Notes under the pieces: model-generated | Databases searched by the model: none | Told to the model about the DNA's origin: nothing | The model's input: only the letters and a program-made list of their open reading frames with translations | Position numbers and translations under genes: made by a program | Part shown: positions 50,023-58,175 of the stretch, one piece after another | Layout: every line of letters starts with the position of its first letter | How positions within the stretch are numbered: position 1 is the stretch's first letter | Source of the DNA: Paraconexibacter antarcticus | Lineage (GTDB): Bacteria > Actinomycetota > Thermoleophilia > Solirubrobacterales > Solirubrobacteraceae | DNA: 64,000 nucleotides | Direction of reading: 5' to 3' | Assembly: GCF_024220175.1 (NCBI RefSeq) | Contig: NZ_CP098502.1 | Span: 3,038,001 to 3,102,000, forward strand

Positions 50023-51185
50023 GTCCGACGCGCGGCGGCGGCGGCCAAGGTGCCGTCCGCACCGTCCGGCCAGCTCTGCATGAGCTCGTCGACCGTACGC
50101 AGGAGGTACGGGCCGAGCGACGCGCTGTACGTCGTCGTCATGTGCGAGACGTCGCGGAGGATGAGCGCGCCTCCGGTGACCGGCGGGCACATCCGCCGCC
50201 GGCAGAAGAACGTCGCGAGGTCGGCGACCTGGACCTGGGTCGAGCCGAGCGCCTTCGCGGCCAGGACCGAGGGGTCGGGCGGCAGCGCGTAGGCCTGGGT
50301 GAGCGCGCAGACCTGCCCGGGGACCTGACCGGCGGCCACCGCGTGCTCGATGCACGGGATCGTCCGGCCCGAGTTCCGCGGCGTGTCACGGATGACGACG
50401 ATGTGCCGGACGCCGTGGAGCAGCAGCTTCGTCCACGCGAGCTCGTAGCCCTCCAGGCGCGCGGCACCCGGGCTCTGGCCCGGCCTGGCCGGCAGGGCGG
50501 TGCCGCGGTGCTGCGAGGTGAAGACGACGCTGACCTCCGGGTGCGCCGCGATCCACCGGAGCACCGCGCGGTTCCACTGCATGCAGCGGGCCTGACGGGT
50601 CCGGCCGGGGAGGTTCGGGTGGGCGAGCGTCAGCGGGCAGCCCGCCCGCTGGATCGAGATCGCGCGCCAGTGGTGCGCCTCGAGAACCGTGTCGAGGGCG
50701 GCGCGCCAGTGCGCGGCGTGGCTGTCGCCGAGCAGCGCGACGGTGCGCGTCGCGACCTCGGGCCTCGCCCCGAAGAAGCAGACGTCGAGCAGCCCGTCGG
50801 CCGAGAACTCGCGGTGCTCGCAGCGCTGCGCCTTCTGCGCCGAGCGGGCGTTCGCCGGCGCGGGGAAGACCGTGAGCGAGAGGCCGGGGTTGTCGCACGG
50901 CTTGAGCGGGTCCACGGCGGCGGCACCGAAGCACGGCTGCAGCGTCGGATCCGCCGTTGGGGCGGGCGCCGGGCCGGCCGGCGTCGTGTCCGCGGTCGTC
51001 GCGGGCGCGGGCCCCGTCGTCGCCGGCGGGTCGGTCGCCGGCGGCGCCGGGTCCGGGAAGATGAGCAGCCGCGGCGTCGCGGCCACCGCAACCGGGCGCG
51101 CGACGGCGACGGCCGTGCCCGCGCCGGCCACCAGCACTGCGAGGACGAGCAGCAGACGGCGGAGCAGGGGGCCTGGGGCGCGCAT
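50016..51185 (-). CDS. Exported SGNH-domain protein (acyltransferase-3-associated type, standalone)
   Basis: A 389-residue exported protein. Residues 1-30 are a signal or membrane anchor (LLLVLAVLVAGAGTAVAVA), followed by a Pro/Thr/Ala linker to about 85. The SGNH core has VALLGDSHAAHW (Ser block) and the C-terminal D-x-x-H in LRDVSHMTTTYS. Six or more cysteines (CFGAAAVDPLKPC, CEHREFS, CFFG) suggest disulfides. This domain normally follows an acyltransferase-3 membrane domain and transfers acetyl groups to surface polysaccharides; here it stands alone. TAGAAT lies 9 nt before the ATG. Confidence 0.82.
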   Translation of the reverse strand: MRAPGPLLRRLLLVLAVLVAGAGTAVAVARPVAVAATPRLLIFPDPAPPATDPPATTGPAPATTADTTPAGPAPAPTADPTLQPCFGAAAVDPLKPCDNPGLSLTVFPAPANARSAQKAQRCEHREFSADGLLDVCFFGARPEVATRTVALLGDSHAAHWRAALDTVLEAHHWRAISIQRAGCPLTLAHPNLPGRTRQARCMQWNRAVLRWIAAHPEVSVVFTSQHRGTALPARPGQSPGAARLEGYELAWTKLLLHGVRHIVVIRDTPRNSGRTIPCIEHAVAAGQVPGQVCALTQAYALPPDPSVLAAKALGSTQVQVADLATFFCRRRMCPPVTGGALILRDVSHMTTTYSASLGPYLLRTVDELMQSWPDGADGTLAAAAARRTR

Positions 51186-51287
51186 CGGCCGCGGATTCTA
51201 GGCCCGGGTACGACGATTCGCGCCGTACCTGTGCGTGCTCGTGCACAACGTCTCGGCTGCCGGTGGCGGCGGCGGCGCGTGCGCCGC

Positions 51288-52082
51288 TCAGGCGCGGCCG
51301 CGGGCCCAGAGGTCCGCGCGGCCGAGGGCCCGCGTGGGGCGGTGCGCCGCCAGGCGGTGCACGAGCGTGCGGGCCTTCGCGTCCGCGAGCGGGACCATCT
51401 CGTCGTGGACGAACTCGCCGTGGACGACGTGGACGTCCGCGAACCCCGCCCGCCTCAGCGCCCGCGCCAGCGAGCGGCGCGTCTGCTCGTTGACGTGCAT
51501 CATCGCCTCGACCTCGCCGCGCGGCTGCTTGGGCCAGCGCCGGGCGCGGCCGGGGACGAGCAGCCGCTGCACGCGGTAGGTCACGTCGTAGATGAGCCGG
51601 TTGGGGAACGTGTGCGCGACGATCCGCCCGCCCGGCTTCAGGATGCGGCGCGCCTCGCAGAGCGCGCGGTGGAGCTCCTCGGGGGAGAGGTGCTCGACGA
51701 CGTCGAGGAGCGTCACGAGGTCGGCGACGTCGTCGGGCAGGGGGACGGCGCGCGCGTCGGCGAGCAGCACCTCCGCCGTCACGCCGTGGGCGGCGACGGT
51801 CCGGTTCGCGAGCGCGACGGCGGCCTCGGAGTACTCGAGCCCGACGGCGCGGGCCGCGCCCTTCTGCATCGCCAGGGCGAGCAGCTCGCCGCGGCCGGTC
51901 CCGACGTCGACGAGCACCTCGCCGGGCTGCAGCTGCGCCCGCAGCAGCGCGTAGGAGTACGTGCCGTGGATCGGGGCCCCCGGGTCCGCCTTCCACTCCT
52001 CGTAGCCCATGTTCCACTCGAGGTAGTAGGCCTCGTCGTAGGCCTCGGCGGGGACGACGGGGTCGGGGAGGTCCTGCGCCAC
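51288..52082 (-). CDS. Class I SAM methyltransferase
   Basis: A 264-residue methyltransferase: EVLVDVGTGRGELLALAMQKGAARAVGLEYSEAAVALANR, DVADLVTLLDVVEHLSPEELHRALCEARRILKPGGRIVAHTFPN, and a C-terminal part with a conserved HVNEQTRRSLARALRRAGF helix. The N-terminal YDEAYYLEWNMGYEEWKAD is typical of Methyltransf_11-type enzymes in glycan clusters. The GTG start lies 3 bp after the stop of the upstream CmoB-like gene, so the two form an operon. Confidence 0.86.
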   Translation of the reverse strand: MAQDLPDPVVPAEAYDEAYYLEWNMGYEEWKADPGAPIHGTYSYALLRAQLQPGEVLVDVGTGRGELLALAMQKGAARAVGLEYSEAAVALANRTVAAHGVTAEVLLADARAVPLPDDVADLVTLLDVVEHLSPEELHRALCEARRILKPGGRIVAHTFPNRLIYDVTYRVQRLLVPGRARRWPKQPRGEVEAMMHVNEQTRRSLARALRRAGFADVHVVHGEFVHDEMVPLADAKARTLVHRLAAHRPTRALGRADLWARGRA

Positions 52083-52085
52083 CGG

Positions 52086-52805
52086 CTAGGCCCGCTTCGT
52101 CGCGTGGAAGACGACGTGCCGCACGGAGAAGTCGCCGGTCGCCTTCATGCTGAAGCGCTCCTTCTCGACGACCTCGTCGAAGCCGGCCGTCCAGATCATC
52201 CGCTTCCACGTGCGGATCGACGGCATCCAGAAGACGACGGCCGCCTCGCGGTCGGCCCGGAAGCGCGAGAGCGCGATCGGCAGCTTCGAGAGCCACGGGT
52301 CGTACTCCTCGGCGCTGACGAATGTCCCGCCGGGCTTCACGAGACCCGCGATCCGCTCGAGCGCGAGCAGCTGGTCGCGCAGGTGGATGAGCACCGAACC
52401 GCAGAAGACGAGGTCGAACTGGCCGCCGAGCTTCTCCGGGGTCGCGTCGTAGACCGAGCAGACGACGCGCTCGACGCTCGAGCCGAAGGCCTCCTTGGCG
52501 AGCCGGAAGCCGGCGCCGCGCTCGTTGTCGGGCCATTCGGTCGCCCGGCGGCGCGGAGGGACGTCCAGGTCGCGCTCGTCGTCGAGGTCGATGGCGACGA
52601 CGGTCGCGCCGCGGCGCTCCATCTCGAACGCCCAGAAGCCGTCCCACGTGCCGACCTCGAGGGCGCGCATGCCCGTCATGTCGTCCGGGAGGTGGTAGTG
52701 GCCCTCGGATCCGCGGAGGTCGAACATCCCCGGCGTCACGACCCCGGGAGCCAGCTCGAGGACGTGATACCAGCCCAGGGCGGCGGCGCGTTCGGCGATC
52801 TGCAT
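52086..52805 (-). CDS. CmoB-like SAM methyltransferase, paralogue 2
   Basis: A 239-residue paralogue of the proteins at 48347 and 53570: GWYHVLELAPGVVTPGMFDLR, then MRALEVGTWDGFWAFEMERRGATVVAIDLDD, AKEAFGSSVERVVCSVYDATPEKLGGQFDLVFCGSVLIHLRDQ and LVKPGGTFVSAEEYDP. The C-terminal 60 residues differ from the other two and probably set the acceptor. TAGGCT lies 8 nt before the ATG. It is divergent from the nucleotidyltransferase operon across 48 bp. Confidence 0.87.
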   Translation of the reverse strand: MQIAERAAALGWYHVLELAPGVVTPGMFDLRGSEGHYHLPDDMTGMRALEVGTWDGFWAFEMERRGATVVAIDLDDERDLDVPPRRRATEWPDNERGAGFRLAKEAFGSSVERVVCSVYDATPEKLGGQFDLVFCGSVLIHLRDQLLALERIAGLVKPGGTFVSAEEYDPWLSKLPIALSRFRADREAAVVFWMPSIRTWKRMIWTAGFDEVVEKERFSMKATGDFSVRHVVFHATKRA

Positions 52806-52853
52806 CGCCCGCAAGCCTACGCGGGACGGGTTCGGGATACCCTTGCCGCGCAC

Positions 52854-53573
52854 ATGCACCGTGGACCTGTCGTCATCCTCTGCGGCGGCCGGGGCACCCG
52901 CCTGCAGGAGAAGACCGCCGACATCCCCAAGCCGCTCGTCGAGATCGGCGGCCGGCCGATCGTCTGGCACGTCATCCAGCTCTACGCGGTGCAGGGCTTC
53001 ACCGACTTCCTCCTGCTCACCGGGTACAAGGGCGAGCAGATCGCCGCGTTCGCGCAGGAGACGTCGTGGCCGGCGGGCGTCACCGTCACGACCGTCGACA
53101 CGGGCCTCGACACCCCGACCGGCGGCCGGATCCACGCCGTTGCGGACCGGCTGCGGGCCGGCCGGTTCTGGGCCACCTACGCCGACGGCGTCGCCGACGT
53201 CGACCTCGCCGGGCTCACCTCCGCGCACGAGGGGCACGGCACGCTCGCGACGATGACCGTCGTGCGGCCGGAGCTGCAGTTCGGCGTCACCGAGATCGCC
53301 GACGACGGGACCGTCACCGGCTTTCACGAGAAGCCGCGCTCGGAGCACTGGATCAACGGCGGCTTCTTCGTCTTCGAGCCCGGGGCGCTCGACTACCTGA
53401 GCGCGTCGAGCGTCCTCGAGCGCGAGCCGCTCGAGGGGCTCGCGGGGGACGGGCAGCTGCGCGCCTTCCGCCACACCGGCTTCTGGGACTGCATGGACAC
53501 GTACAAGGACGCCGTGACGCTCAACGATCTGTGGGCCGCCGGGGCCCCGCCGTGGAAGCTGTGGGACGCATGA
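52854..53573 (+). CDS. Sugar-1-phosphate nucleotidyltransferase (glucose-1-phosphate cytidylyltransferase-like)
   Basis: A 239-residue nucleotidyltransferase. The activated-nucleotide loop is ILCGGRGTRLQEKTADIPKPLVEIGGRPIVWHVI, followed by ATYADGVADVDLAGL (metal-binding Asp), WINGGFFVFEPGALDYL and FWDCMDTYKDAVTLNDLW. This wording is closest to RfbF, which makes CDP-glucose; UTP or dTTP use cannot be excluded. TACCCT lies 10 nt before the ATG. It heads an operon: nucleotidyltransferase, methyltransferase, dehydratase, GT2, GT4, methyltransferase. Confidence 0.9.
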   Translation: MHRGPVVILCGGRGTRLQEKTADIPKPLVEIGGRPIVWHVIQLYAVQGFTDFLLLTGYKGEQIAAFAQETSWPAGVTVTTVDTGLDTPTGGRIHAVADRLRAGRFWATYADGVADVDLAGLTSAHEGHGTLATMTVVRPELQFGVTEIADDGTVTGFHEKPRSEHWINGGFFVFEPGALDYLSASSVLEREPLEGLAGDGQLRAFRHTGFWDCMDTYKDAVTLNDLWAAGAPPWKLWDA

Positions 53574-54328
53574 CCGCAAGCCCGGACACCGCCGACCTCC
53601 GCGCCCGCGTCGCGCAGAACGAGGGCTGGTACCACACGATCGCGCTGCCGGGCGGGGTGCTGACGCCCGGCCAGGTCGACCTGCGCACGTCGGCGCCGAA
53701 GCTCCTCCCCGACCAGCTCGACGGGCAGCGCGCCCTCGACGTCGGGACGTTCGACGGCTTCTGGGCCTTCGAGCTCGAGCGCCGCGGCGCGCAGACCGTC
53801 GCGATCGACGTCGAGGCGCTCGACGACGCGCAGTGGCCGCCGCTGAACCGCCCGAAGCTCCTGCAGCAGGTGAACGCCTGGAACATGCAGCTCGGCCGCG
53901 GGTTCGCGATCGCCCACGAGGCGCTCGGCTCGAGCGTCGAGCGCGTCATCACCGACGTCTACGACGTGACGCCCGAGAAGATCGGCGGGCAGGTCGACGT
54001 CGTCTTCGCCGGCGCGATCATGGTGCACCTGCGCGATCCGGTCCGCGCCCTGGAGGCGCTGCTCGGCTGCCTGAAGCCCGGCGGCACGCTCATCCAGATG
54101 GAGCACTTCTCGGTGCGCAACACGCTCCTCTCCCCGCGGCGGCCGACCGGCGACTTCCAGCCGCTGCGCAGCGAGTTCAACTGGATGCTCGCGAACCTCA
54201 GCCTCCTGAAGGCGTGGCCGTGGTCGGCGGGCCTCGTCGACGTGGAGCGCATCGGGTTCATGCGCCCGCCGTCCTCGAACCCGATGACCGGCTGGTACGT
54301 CGGCATCCGGTCGCGCAAGCCGGGCTGA
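53570..54328 (+). CDS. CmoB-like SAM methyltransferase, paralogue 3
   Basis: A 252-residue class I methyltransferase: GWYHTIALPGGVLTPGQVDLR, then QRALDVGTFDGFWAFELERRGAQTVAIDVEALDD, HEALGSSVERVITDVYDVTPEKIGGQVDVVFAGAIMVHLRDPVRALEALLGCLKPGGTLIQMEHF. It sits between the nucleotidyltransferase and the dehydratase with 4-bp and 1-bp overlaps, as C-methyltransferases do in branched-sugar pathways. That makes a nucleotide-sugar substrate likely. It is nevertheless not of the usual RfbH/TylC3-type C-methyltransferase family. Confidence 0.88.
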   Translation: MTASPDTADLRARVAQNEGWYHTIALPGGVLTPGQVDLRTSAPKLLPDQLDGQRALDVGTFDGFWAFELERRGAQTVAIDVEALDDAQWPPLNRPKLLQQVNAWNMQLGRGFAIAHEALGSSVERVITDVYDVTPEKIGGQVDVVFAGAIMVHLRDPVRALEALLGCLKPGGTLIQMEHFSVRNTLLSPRRPTGDFQPLRSEFNWMLANLSLLKAWPWSAGLVDVERIGFMRPPSSNPMTGWYVGIRSRKPG

Positions 54329-55287
54329 TGGACGTCGCGCTCGTCACCGGAGCCGGCGGCCTGCTCGGGACATGGCTCGTGCCCGCCCTCCTCACGCGCG
54401 GCACCGCGGTCGTCGTCCTGCAGCGCGACGGGTCCACCGGCGTCCTGCCAGAGGGCGTGACGACGGTCGCCGGCGACGTCACCGATCCGGCGGCGCTCGA
54501 CGCGGCGCTCGCCGGTCGCGGCGTGGACACCGTCTTCCACCTCGCCGCCCAGTCGATCACGGGGCAGGCGATCGCCGACCCGGCGGGGACCTACGAGACG
54601 AACGTGCGGGGGACGTGGCTCGTCCTCGACGCCTGCCGCGCGCACGGCGTCGCCCGCGCCCTCGTCGCCTCCTCCGACCGGGTGTACGGCGTCGCGCCGG
54701 GGCGGGGCCCGCTGACCGAGGAGGCGCCGCTCGACGCGCGGCTGCCCTACGACGTCTCCAAGGCCGCCGCCGACCTCATCGCGCGCGCCGCCGGGGCCAC
54801 GCCCGGCCTCGCCGTCGCCGCCCTGCGCACGACGAACCTCTACGGGGGCGGGGACCGCAACCGCTCGCGGCTCGTCCCGGAGCTCGCCGCCGCGATCATC
54901 GAGGACCGCCCGCCCGTCATCCACACCGACGGCAGCCCCGCCCGCCGGCACCTGCACGCCGGGGACGCCGCGACCGCGTACCTCGCCGTGGCCGACGTCC
55001 TCGCGACGGCGCCGGAGACCGCGAGCGGGCAGGCGTTCAACGTCGCCGGGGACGTCCTCTACACGGTGCGCGAGGTGGCCGAGACGGCCCTCGCGGGCGC
55101 CGGCGCGGCGCTCACCCCGGACTTCCGCGGCGCGCCGGTGCCGCCGGCCGCGGTGGACGTCCTCGACATCGACTCGGCGAAGCTCCGCGAGCTCACCGGC
55201 TGGGCCCCGACCGTCCCGCTCGACGAGGGCCTGCGCCGGACCGTCGCCTGGTACCGGCGCCACGCGGAGTCGCCGGCGCGGCCATGA
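54328..55287 (+). CDS. NAD-dependent sugar-nucleotide epimerase/dehydratase (CDP-glucose 4,6-dehydratase-like)
   Basis: A 319-residue extended SDR. NAD loop TGAGGLLG (residues 7-14), HLAAQSITGQAIADPAGTYETNVRGTW, VASSDRVYG, and catalytic Tyr-x3-Lys in PYDVSKAAADLI. TTNLYGGGDRNRSRLVPEL and RRHLHAGDAATAYLAV match the GDP-mannose/CDP-glucose 4,6-dehydratase group. With the nucleotidyltransferase it would give a 4-keto-6-deoxy nucleotide sugar. The ATG shares one base with the previous stop. Confidence 0.9.
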   Translation: MDVALVTGAGGLLGTWLVPALLTRGTAVVVLQRDGSTGVLPEGVTTVAGDVTDPAALDAALAGRGVDTVFHLAAQSITGQAIADPAGTYETNVRGTWLVLDACRAHGVARALVASSDRVYGVAPGRGPLTEEAPLDARLPYDVSKAAADLIARAAGATPGLAVAALRTTNLYGGGDRNRSRLVPELAAAIIEDRPPVIHTDGSPARRHLHAGDAATAYLAVADVLATAPETASGQAFNVAGDVLYTVREVAETALAGAGAALTPDFRGAPVPPAAVDVLDIDSAKLRELTGWAPTVPLDEGLRRTVAWYRRHAESPARP

Positions 55288-56309
55288 GCGCGGCGGAGGA
55301 CGCAGATGCCGCCCGTCCGGCGCCGGCGCTCAGCGTCGTCGTCCCCTCGCACGACCGCCCGCTGCGGCTGCGCTGGCTGCTGAACGCGCTCGCCGAGCAG
55401 TCGGCGCCCGCCGGCAGCTTCGAGGTCCTCGTCGCCCACGACTCGGCGGGCCCGGAGACGGACGCGCTGCTGCGCAGCCATCCGCTGGCGGTGACCGGGA
55501 CGCTGCGCACCCTGCCGTTCGCGCCCGGGACGGCCGGCCCGGCGCAGAAGCGCAACGCCGCCTGGCGGGCCGCGGCGGCGCCGACGGTCCTCTTCACCGA
55601 CGACGACTGCCGCCCGCCGGCGACGTGGGTCGCGGCGGCGCTCGACGCCTGCGCGGCAAGTCCCGGGGCGATCGTCCAGGGCCCGACGCAGGTCGACCCG
55701 GACGAGCTCGTCGTGAAGCTCCACGCGCCGCACGCCCGCACGCAGGTCGTCGAGCTCGTCGGCGGGGAGCCGTCGATCTGGGCCCAGACGTGCAACATCG
55801 CCTACCCGCGCGCGGTGCTCGAGGCGCTCGGCGGGTTCGACGAGGCGCTGCCGCTCGCGGCGGGGGAGGACACGGACCTCGCCTGGCGGGCCCGTGACGC
55901 CGGTGTCCCGGTGGCCGCGGCGCCGGCGATGCTCACCTACCACTGCGTCGAGCCCGCCTCGCTGCTCGCCCGGGCGCGGGAGTCGTGGCGCTGGCAGCAC
56001 CTGCCGTACCTCACGCGCAAGCACCCGGAGATCCGCCGCTCCTACGCGGGAGGCGGGTACTTCTGGAAGCCGCAGCACGTCCGGGTCCCGTTCCTGCTCG
56101 CCGGCGCCGCGCTGCTGCTTCGCGGGCGGCCGCTCGCCGCGCTCGCCGCCGTCCTGCCGTGGGCCGTCCCGTCGCTGCCGTCCTACGGGACCGGCCTGCG
56201 CGGCCGCGCCCGCGCGGTGTCCGAGCTGCCCGCGCACGCGGTGCTCGACGTCGTGGAGGTCGCGGCGCTCGCCCGCGGCTCCGTCCGCCACCGGTCGCTG
56301 CTCCTGTGA
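55284..56309 (+). CDS. Glycosyltransferase family 2 protein
   Basis: A 341-residue GT-A enzyme: LSVVVPSHDRPLRLRWLLNALAEQ, metal site LFTDDDCRPPATWV, and catalytic region LGGFDEALPLAAGEDTDLAWRARDAGVPVAAAPAMLTYHC. The C-terminal 90 residues contain one or two hydrophobic segments (VPFLLAGAALLLRGRPLAALAAVLPWAVPSL) that may hold it to the membrane. The ATG overlaps the dehydratase stop (ATGA). Confidence 0.9.
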   Translation: MSAAEDADAARPAPALSVVVPSHDRPLRLRWLLNALAEQSAPAGSFEVLVAHDSAGPETDALLRSHPLAVTGTLRTLPFAPGTAGPAQKRNAAWRAAAAPTVLFTDDDCRPPATWVAAALDACAASPGAIVQGPTQVDPDELVVKLHAPHARTQVVELVGGEPSIWAQTCNIAYPRAVLEALGGFDEALPLAAGEDTDLAWRARDAGVPVAAAPAMLTYHCVEPASLLARARESWRWQHLPYLTRKHPEIRRSYAGGGYFWKPQHVRVPFLLAGAALLLRGRPLAALAAVLPWAVPSLPSYGTGLRGRARAVSELPAHAVLDVVEVAALARGSVRHRSLLL

Positions 56310-56330
56310 ACCTGGGAACCTGATCCGCGC

Positions 56331-57428
56331 GTGGACGTCACCCTCCTGAACCCCGTCTACTGGCCGGAGGTGCGCCGCGGCTCCGAGCGGGTCGTGCGCG
56401 AGCTCGCCGACGGGCTTTTCGCCGCCGGTCACCGCCCGCGGCTCATCACGAGCACGCGCGCACGACCGTCGACGACCGTGGAGGACGGGCTGACCGTCGA
56501 GCGCGTCTGGCGGCCCGACGTCGTCGAGCACCGGCTGCGCCGCCGGCTCTACGAGGAGCACCTCGCGCACGTCCCGTTCAGCTACCTCGCGCTGCGGCGC
56601 GGCGCCCGGCCGGACGTCGTGCAGGCCCTGTACGCGACCGACGCCGCCGCCGCGCTGCGCTACCGGCGGGCGACCGGCGTCCCGGTGATCTTCAGCTACA
56701 TGGGCGTCCCGCACCGGATCTCGCTCGCGAACCGCCGCCGCCGCAAGGAGCTCGTCGTGGCCGCCTGCGAGGGCGCCGACGCCGTCGTCGCGCTGAGCGA
56801 GCTCGCCGCCGAGCACTTCCGCACCTGGCTCGGCGTCGACCCGCACGTCATCGCCCCGCCGGTCGACGTCGAGTTCTTCACGCCCGCCGCCGACGCGCGC
56901 GCCGCCGTGCCGACGATCCTCTGCGCGGCCGACCACACGCAGCCGCGCAAGCGGGTCGGCCTGCTCGTCGACGCGCTCGCCCACGTCCGCCGCGAGCACC
57001 CCGAGGCGCGGCTCGTCCTCTCCCGCGGCGCTACGCCCTCGCCGTGGGCCGGCGTGCCCGGCGTCGTCGAGGCCGACCTCGACGACCGTGCCGCGCTGCG
57101 CGACCACAACCGCGCCGCGTGGGTCCACGCGCTGCCGAGCGTGGGGGAGGCCTTCGGGCTCGTCCTCGCCGAGGCGCTCGCCTGCGGGACGCCGGTCGTC
57201 GGCGCCCAGGCCGAGGTCGTGGGTGGGCCCCAGGACGGCTGCGGCGTCGCGTTCGCGGCCGGCGCCGAGGACGCCGAGGAGCTCGGCGCGGCCCTGCTGG
57301 CGGCACTCGCGCTCGCGCAGGACCCGGGCACCGCCGCCCGCTGCGCCGCCCGCGCGCAGCGCTTCTCCCGCGCGGCGTGCGTCGCCGCCCACCTGGACCT
57401 CTACCGCGCCGTCGGCGCGACGGGCTGA
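56331..57428 (+). CDS. Glycosyltransferase family 4 protein
   Basis: A 365-residue GT-B enzyme: VTLLNPVYWPEVRRGSERVVRELADGLFAAGHRPRLITS opens the acceptor half. The donor half has ILCAADHTQPRKRVGLLVDALAHV and HALPSVGEAFGLVLAEALACGTPVVGAQAEVVGG, with both Glu residues of the EX7E donor site. The GTG start lies 21 bp after the GT2 stop. The start GTG and the VTLLNPVYWPE opening are typical of actinobacterial GT4 proteins. Confidence 0.9.
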   Translation: MDVTLLNPVYWPEVRRGSERVVRELADGLFAAGHRPRLITSTRARPSTTVEDGLTVERVWRPDVVEHRLRRRLYEEHLAHVPFSYLALRRGARPDVVQALYATDAAAALRYRRATGVPVIFSYMGVPHRISLANRRRRKELVVAACEGADAVVALSELAAEHFRTWLGVDPHVIAPPVDVEFFTPAADARAAVPTILCAADHTQPRKRVGLLVDALAHVRREHPEARLVLSRGATPSPWAGVPGVVEADLDDRAALRDHNRAAWVHALPSVGEAFGLVLAEALACGTPVVGAQAEVVGGPQDGCGVAFAAGAEDAEELGAALLAALALAQDPGTAARCAARAQRFSRAACVAAHLDLYRAVGATG

Positions 57429-57438
57429 CGGCCGGCCG

Positions 57439-58137
57439 ATGCTCGACGCCGCCCGCGAGCGCCTGCTCGCGCAGACCCCGGAGGACGCGAAGGTCCTCGA
57501 CGTCGGCGGCTGGGCCAGGCCACTCCCGCGCGCCGACGCCGTCCTCGACCTGCTGCCCTACGCGACGCGCGGTCTCTACGGGACCGAGGACGACACGCCC
57601 GAGCGCTTCACCGCGGACACCTGGGTGCAGCGCGACATCTGCGACCACGAGCCGTGGCCGTTCGCCGACGGCGCCTTCGACGTCGCCGTCTGCTCGCACA
57701 CCCTCGAGGACGTCCGGGACCCGGTGTGGGTCTGCCACGAGCTCGCGCGCGTAGCGAAGGCCGGCTACGTCGAGGTGCCCGCGCCCGTCGAGGAGCTCAC
57801 CTGGGGCGTCCACGGCCCGTGGGTCGGGTGGACGCACCACCACTGGATCACCGAGCCCGAGCGCACCGCGGACGGGGTCGACGGGCTGCGCTTCACCTTC
57901 AAGCCGCACCTCCTCGCCGCGCCCGGCCGCCACCTCGCGGCGGGGACGACCGAGGGGCTCGCGCCCGCGGACCGCGTCGTCGCCCTGTGGTGGGACGGGA
58001 CGCTCCCGGCCCGCGAGCAGGTCCTCGTCGGCGCCGACGAGTTCGACGCGTGGCTCGGAGGCCTGCTCGCCGCGCACGGCGGGCCGGCGCCGGCCCCGGG
58101 GACGCCACGCACCCCCCGGCGCCCCTGGCGGCGCTGA
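57439..58137 (+). CDS. SAM methyltransferase-like protein
   Basis: A 232-residue protein: AKVLDVGGWARPLPRADAVLDLLPYATR gives the SAM fold, QRDICDHEPWPFADGAFDVAVCSHTLEDVRDPVWVCHELARVAKAGYVEVPAP follows the Methyltransf_11 pattern. An inserted acceptor segment (TWGVHGPWVGWTHHHWI) is rich in Trp and His. Last gene of the nucleotidyltransferase operon, 10 bp after the GT4. Probably modifies the glycan end or a sugar. Confidence 0.82.
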   Translation: MLDAARERLLAQTPEDAKVLDVGGWARPLPRADAVLDLLPYATRGLYGTEDDTPERFTADTWVQRDICDHEPWPFADGAFDVAVCSHTLEDVRDPVWVCHELARVAKAGYVEVPAPVEELTWGVHGPWVGWTHHHWITEPERTADGVDGLRFTFKPHLLAAPGRHLAAGTTEGLAPADRVVALWWDGTLPAREQVLVGADEFDAWLGGLLAAHGGPAPAPGTPRTPRRPWRR

Positions 58138-58162
58138 CCGCCCGCGGGAGCGGACGGGCCGG

Positions 58163-58168
58163 TACCCT
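58163..58168 (+). promoter_or_regulatory. Candidate -10 (TACCCT) of the yebC gene
   Basis: Lies 7 nt before the ATG at 58176, with no ribosome site between, another leaderless candidate. It separates yebC transcription from the glycan operon upstream. Confidence 0.45.
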
Positions 58169-58175
58169 GAAGCGC

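Noticed and set aside
49803-53573. A 1256-codon open frame on the plus strand
   Set aside because: It is antisense to the SGNH and methyltransferase genes for most of its length and consists of Arg/Val/Asp-rich low-complexity sequence. Only the last part (52854 onward) is a real nucleotidyltransferase.
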